Positions 59,888 through 64,000 of a stretch of 64,000 nt of DNA are shown piece after piece. Position 1 is the first letter of the stretch. Each line of letters begins with the position of its first letter. Below the pieces are notes generated by a model, which was not told the origin of the DNA, did no database searches, and saw nothing but the letters and a program-made list of their open reading frames with translations. The stretch comes from Strongyloides papillosus (taxonomy: Eukaryota; Nematoda; Chromadorea; Rhabditida; Strongyloididae): assembly GCA_005656395.1 (NCBI GenBank), contig SRSI01000048.1:2108001-2172000 (forward strand), written 5' to 3'. The translations under genes and the position numbers were made by a program.

Positions 59888-60319
59888 TTAACAAAAATTG
59901 CAAGTTTTTTTGCAATTCCTGTCCATAATTTCAGCATACACTATTTTATAACAAAGATTCGAATATAAATAACATTTTTTCATCTTATCATAACAATAAC
60001 TTTGAGAAGTTCTTCCATCTGTAGTTAATTCAGTACTCGGTGTTCCTGAAGTTGGCAGTTTCAACATGTGTTCTTCAAGTATCTTTATTGGATCAGTATA
60101 ATCATTAGTACAACAGGATAATTCCGAATTTCCTGGATGTGGAGCACATACTAATCCTTCACTCCCAAAGCAAAAATAATATGTACTGCCATATCTGATA
60201 GCTGTAAGACAATCATTTGTAATAGTATCTTTTTTATTATAATTACAACGAATATTTCCTGTAGGATATACGAATATAAATAACTTAAAATAAATACTAA
60301 GAAATAAAATGACCAACAT
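59888..60319 (-). CDS. Secreted protein with C-terminal ShKT domain
   Basis: Single exon, 143 residues. Residues 1-18 form a hydrophobic signal peptide (MLVILFLSIYFKLFIFVY). The middle part carries six cysteines, with NYNKKDTITNDCL and CCTND, of a type common in nematode secreted proteins. Residues about 108-143 form a ShKT domain with six cysteines in order, ending CKKTCNFC. The Lys-Tyr channel-blocking dyad of the namesake sea-anemone peptide is not evident, so no toxin-like action is implied. ShKT domains are abundant in nematode excretory-secretory products and surface proteins. The function is unknown. Confidence 0.85.
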   Translation of the reverse strand: MLVILFLSIYFKLFIFVYPTGNIRCNYNKKDTITNDCLTAIRYGSTYYFCFGSEGLVCAPHPGNSELSCCTNDYTDPIKILEEHMLKLPTSGTPSTELTTDGRTSQSYCYDKMKKCYLYSNLCYKIVYAEIMDRNCKKTCNFC

Positions 60320-62084
60320 TTTTAAAATACTAATTTTTACAATAAAAAAAATGTTTTATTTATATCTGAATAGTTGTTGTTTATACAAATGTTCCTCACT
60401 CGTGTGTCAGTATTATCTTGTCAATCCAAGTAAATTGAACCTTATGTACATTCAATTATCAGACTATATCTACACGATTACATTCTTTGTTCAAAGTTTT
60501 TTCTATAACAAACAATTTTTTTTCTATTTTTTCTAAATACTGTATCTTTTTACATTAGTAATTTTCAATTAAAAACAATTTAGACTTATTTTTTTTATCA
60601 TTTAAAAGTAATTAAATGCAAGCAAAATAAATTTAAAACAATATTTTACTATAAAAATTATTATTAGCTAATTCAAAAATAAATAAATAATATAAATTTC
60701 TATATTTACAATATCAATAAACTAATAATTGCATATAATTAATATTTATGTTCAGTTGTATTGTTTTTATTTATTTTTTTATGCTTCAAAAGTTATTTAT
60801 TATACATAATAGTTTGTTGTAAGCATCAATTAAATAACGAAGGGTAAATAAAATATATATATCCATATGGATTTAAATAACTTCCATTAATAATTATTCT
60901 TGTACGATTTCGAGAAACCAAACATTGAAACTAATAGGTCAATTTAACTATTTTGTCCTCATTTAATTTTTATGTTCAAATGCATCCTCCTTTCGGTTTT
61001 CTTTGATTTGTTTTATAACTTATCATCTATAAATTATTATTTATTTGGAAGTTTTAGCTATATATAAATGATAATAATTTTTATAACTACTTCAATTCTC
61101 AATAAATTATGATCATTTTCAAAATTATTATTGTTGTACTTCTCCTTCATGCATAAGCAAAATTTAGATATAAAGAAAATTTTATATAACAGTTTATGGT
61201 AAATATACAAACTGTTTATTAAAAATTTTAAAAACTTTTTGTCTATTAACATCTGCCTTTATACAAAAAACTTTTAACTTTTATTATAATAAACAGTCTT
61301 TTAAAAGTTTCAATTTTTGATTGTGTAGGTTCTTTCCAGTAATGTTAATTAAACATTGATTTTGTACTTTTTTTACATAAAAATATAAATAAGACGTATA
61401 TTTTATCAATACTACATATGTTCAAGAATGTAAAATTTATTCTACACTCATTGATATAACTTTAAATTTCAATTAAAAATAAAGATTATTTTACTTTAAT
61501 ACATATTTTGTATATTAATTTAGTAGATAGAACAGATGGGTGGAGATATTTAGTTAACTAATTTTTGTCATTTTACTAAAAGAGTATATTTGGATGTATG
61601 AAGAACATTTATTATAGTCATCTGTTAATACAGTAACAATATTTTTACTAATCTTACTTTTTATAAGAACTTTTTAAATATTTCTAATGATATTTACGGG
61701 AAAAATTATTTTTTGCTTTATAATTATTGATAATGTGCAAGTAGTTTCTTTTGTTTATATATAAATGTTTCTTAAGTATATTATACTTCATAAGTACATG
61801 CAATTATCTAATTCTTTTTAATATATGATTTCTATTTATTATTTAGCTTATATGTCAAATGAACCTTAAATTAAATGCTTATAAACATGATGTTTTATTA
61901 TCAAAATTAAAAGCTGAAAAAGTATATATGTGAGATTTATTTTTAAAAACTCTTTTATTTATATTTTTACAACGTTTTTATAATAATTTAAATATTATAT
62001 TTCTTTTTTTTATACGTTTCCTAAAGTCTTAAATAATTTCAGTTTAAATTTATATTTTTCTATTCTATATAATATTCTATTGAA
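60320..62084. other. Intergenic between divergent genes, very AT-rich
   Basis: About 1.8 kb of long A/T runs. No gene, repeat family or RNA gene is recognised. Confidence 0.45.
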
Positions 62085-64000
62085 ATGATTATTTCAATTT
62101 TTGTATTCCTTCTACTTTTTAAAAATACATCACTATATATTTTAAATTCGAATACCTTAGAAAGTGATATTTCAATTGAAAATGGTATGTTTTTAGTGAA
62201 ATTAATCGTCTTACCACCTGCTATGAATATGATTAAAGAACGCTAATCCTCTTTATATCATTAAGAAGTTTGTAACTTACTTATTTTTTTTATTAATTCA
62301 AATATATTTATAAAATATATCAATAAAAATGTAGGAGATGATTGAATAAAAGTTTACATTTTTATGAATAAAAACTTGATAGGGAAAAAATATTTGGTTA
62401 ACAAAATAATGTTTTTGCACATTAAGAACGGTTCTATCTTTATTTATAAATAAATTTTATAAAGAAAAGTTATAAACTATTATGAACCAATGGAGGTTTA
62501 AATTCTTTGGGGAATATAATGTCTTACTATCACTTTCTTTAAATTCACTTCTCTATATGAGTATTTACTTTTTCTTGATAGACATCTTTTAATATATTAT
62601 CAAAAATAAAATTTTACCAAAATAGAAGCTGTCATTAACTACTTTCATGTAAACTGGGAAAATTAAAATAATGATAATAAAATATCTATTATATTTAGAA
62701 AGTTATCTTATATTTAAGTGGATAAACGTTATGGATATAAGTTTAGGGAGAAGCAATTAAATTTGATAAGTAGTATAAGTTATCTTTTACCTAATAAGAA
62801 ATAAACATAAAACAACAAAAGATGGATTTATATGTTGAATGTTGTTTATATTTGTAGTTCTTGAGTGAGAATAACAAATGTCGTTAACTTGTTCCTCATA
62901 CAATCATGATATATATTAAACTTAATGGTGTTGTAAAGATGAGTAATCCTTATAAAAGGATATGTAAAACAATTGAGTTAAAACTTATTTTAACAATTAA
63001 ACGAAATAAAGATTTTTAGATGTTTATTTAAATAAGAAACAGACATTATTTGGTGACTTCTGTTAATTTCATAACTAATAAATAATGCTAGGGATTAATG
63101 AGAAACTTAAAAGATTACCAAATATTGTATATATTAAATTGTTATTAATTTATATTTTATTATAGATAAGTTAAAAGTTGATCAACAAAGATGTATCTCA
63201 ATGTCAAGAGACAATACGCATCCAAAAATTGTATCTGTTGAGGAACATTCACCAGCATATTTACATTGTTCAATAACTTCAAATTCAAATAATATTGTTG
63301 CTTGGACACGGTTAAAAGATCAAACATTATTGACAGCAGGGGCAAAAAGTTTCACCACAGATGGAAGATTTCAAATTTCACCGAGAAGTGATAATGATTG
63401 GGTTTTGATTATTAGGAGAACTGAATTATCTGATACAGGATGCTATTTTTGTGAAATTAATACGGAACCAAATAGAGTTATTGAACCGGTGTTTCTTGAA
63501 ATTAGACGTATGTTTTTTAAAAATTTTATCATTTTTGTTTAGTAAAAAAATATGCACTCTTCTAGTCCAAAAAAATACACTTGTCTAGTTGCATGAAAAT
63601 TTTTTTATTTAATGTTAAATGTTTAATGATGTCTCATTTTTTAGCTAAACGATCACTAAATCAAGATTCAATTGCTACGGCTGCTGTTGTTATGGTTCAA
63701 AGTAAATAAATTTCTGTTTTATATATGTTTTTTTGTTAATTAGATGTTTTTAATATCTAATAAGTATTCAAATACTAATTAAACTTTATATTACTTTATT
63801 ACAGTACTTAACATGCATTTTTTTAGAAAGACAGACAACTCTATCAGTCGGGATTGAAGGAAGCGATATTATATTGAATTGCACTATTACAGGATTACCG
63901 GTTGGAGGTGATGAAGTTATGTGGAGTAAAAATGATATTCCAATGGATTTGACACAAGTTGATAGTAAGTAAATTCAAACTTTATATCATTCCTTAATTA
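62085..64000 (+). CDS. zig-8: Immunoglobulin-domain protein, ZIG-8/DPR-like (5' part)
   Basis: Exons 62085-62184, 63166-63507, 63645-63701 and 63827-63964 run up to a donor at 63965; the gene continues past the window. All junctions are phase 1, usual for Ig-domain genes. Residues 1-20 are a signal peptide (MIISIFVFLLLF). The first Ig V-type domain has YLHCSITS, then the Trp of VAWTRL, LLTAG, and DTGCYFCEIN. The second starts at ILNCTITGLP with VMWSK. VAWTR...LLTAG and CYFCEIN are features I associate with C. elegans ZIG-8 and insect DPR proteins, cell-surface molecules in synaptic partner choice. The first intron is 981 bp, far longer than most here, and no gene is visible inside it. Exon 1 is supported by signal peptide, donor and matching phase, but needs transcript proof. 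Confidence 0.82.

Noticed and set aside
1..64000. tRNA or rRNA genes
   Set aside because: Scanning by eye for the tRNA B-box (GGTTCGANNCC) on both strands and for GC-rich rRNA blocks found no convincing candidate; a covariance search would be decisive.
1..64000. CRISPR arrays or bacterial operons
   Set aside because: Spliceosomal introns, long AT-rich spacers and animal gene families show this is eukaryotic nuclear DNA; no regular short repeat array exists.

Overview
The window is nuclear DNA from a nematode. It is very AT-rich, introns are mostly 37-71 bp with GT...TTTCAG/TTTTAG boundaries, and genes are compact and intron-poor. The families also fit: a major sperm protein, a ShKT secreted protein, a nematode-type nuclear receptor, DAF-18/PTEN, PKC-3 and a ZIG-8-like Ig protein. 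Base composition and intron size are what I would expect of Strongyloides or a close relative. That is inference; no species marker was checked.

Layout. 1-5.7 kb: a tandem array of paired genes that share one N-terminal RING exon and carry either a WD40-like tail or an SH2 tail; one SH2 copy is a pseudogene and a further RING relic lies at 7.9 kb. 6.2-6.8 kb: MSP-domain protein with a charged repeat tail (minus). 8.8-10 kb: BAR-like coiled-coil protein. 10.7-17.4 kb: a 2216-residue DOCK6/7/8-type exchange factor (minus). 18.3-19.5 kb: UVRAG. 20.4-23.8 kb: VPS41, whose one long intron holds an antisense gene for a secreted Gly/Tyr-rich peptide precursor. 24-29 kb: a small basic protein and a domesticated hAT-transposase-like protein. 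31-33.3 kb: methylmalonyl-CoA mutase (minus). 35 kb: Rab7. 38-40 kb: PTEN/DAF-18 (minus). 42-43 kb: diphosphomevalonate decarboxylase. 43.6-45.4 kb: ERM protein. 45.6-47.2 kb: UDP-glucose pyrophosphorylase (minus). 48.4-50.4 kb: a graveyard with two head-to-head chromodomain pseudogenes in an inverted repeat, then a protein-kinase relic. 50.7-52.1 kb: nuclear hormone receptor with a GC-AG intron. 53.3-56 kb: Asn-rich orphan. 56.5-58.4 kb: atypical PKC. 58.6-59.4 kb: LHPP-type phosphatase. 59.9-60.3 kb: ShKT secreted protein (minus). 62.1 kb to the end: first exons of a ZIG-8/DPR-like Ig protein.

How the genes relate. Most neighbours are functionally independent and no operon is evident. Several act on endolysosomal traffic and phosphoinositides: UVRAG (Vps34 complex II), VPS41 (HOPS), Rab7 and PTEN. 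Others act on the cell cortex and polarity: ERM, aPKC, DOCK. They are kilobases apart on both strands, so I treat this as coincidence. The least explained system is the RING/WD40 and RING/SH2 array at the left end. It looks like a lineage-specific family of ubiquitin ligases that attached one RING exon to different recognition modules.

Exon joins were worked out by hand from splice consensus and reading phase. Functional names come from recognising family motifs; no database search was possible.
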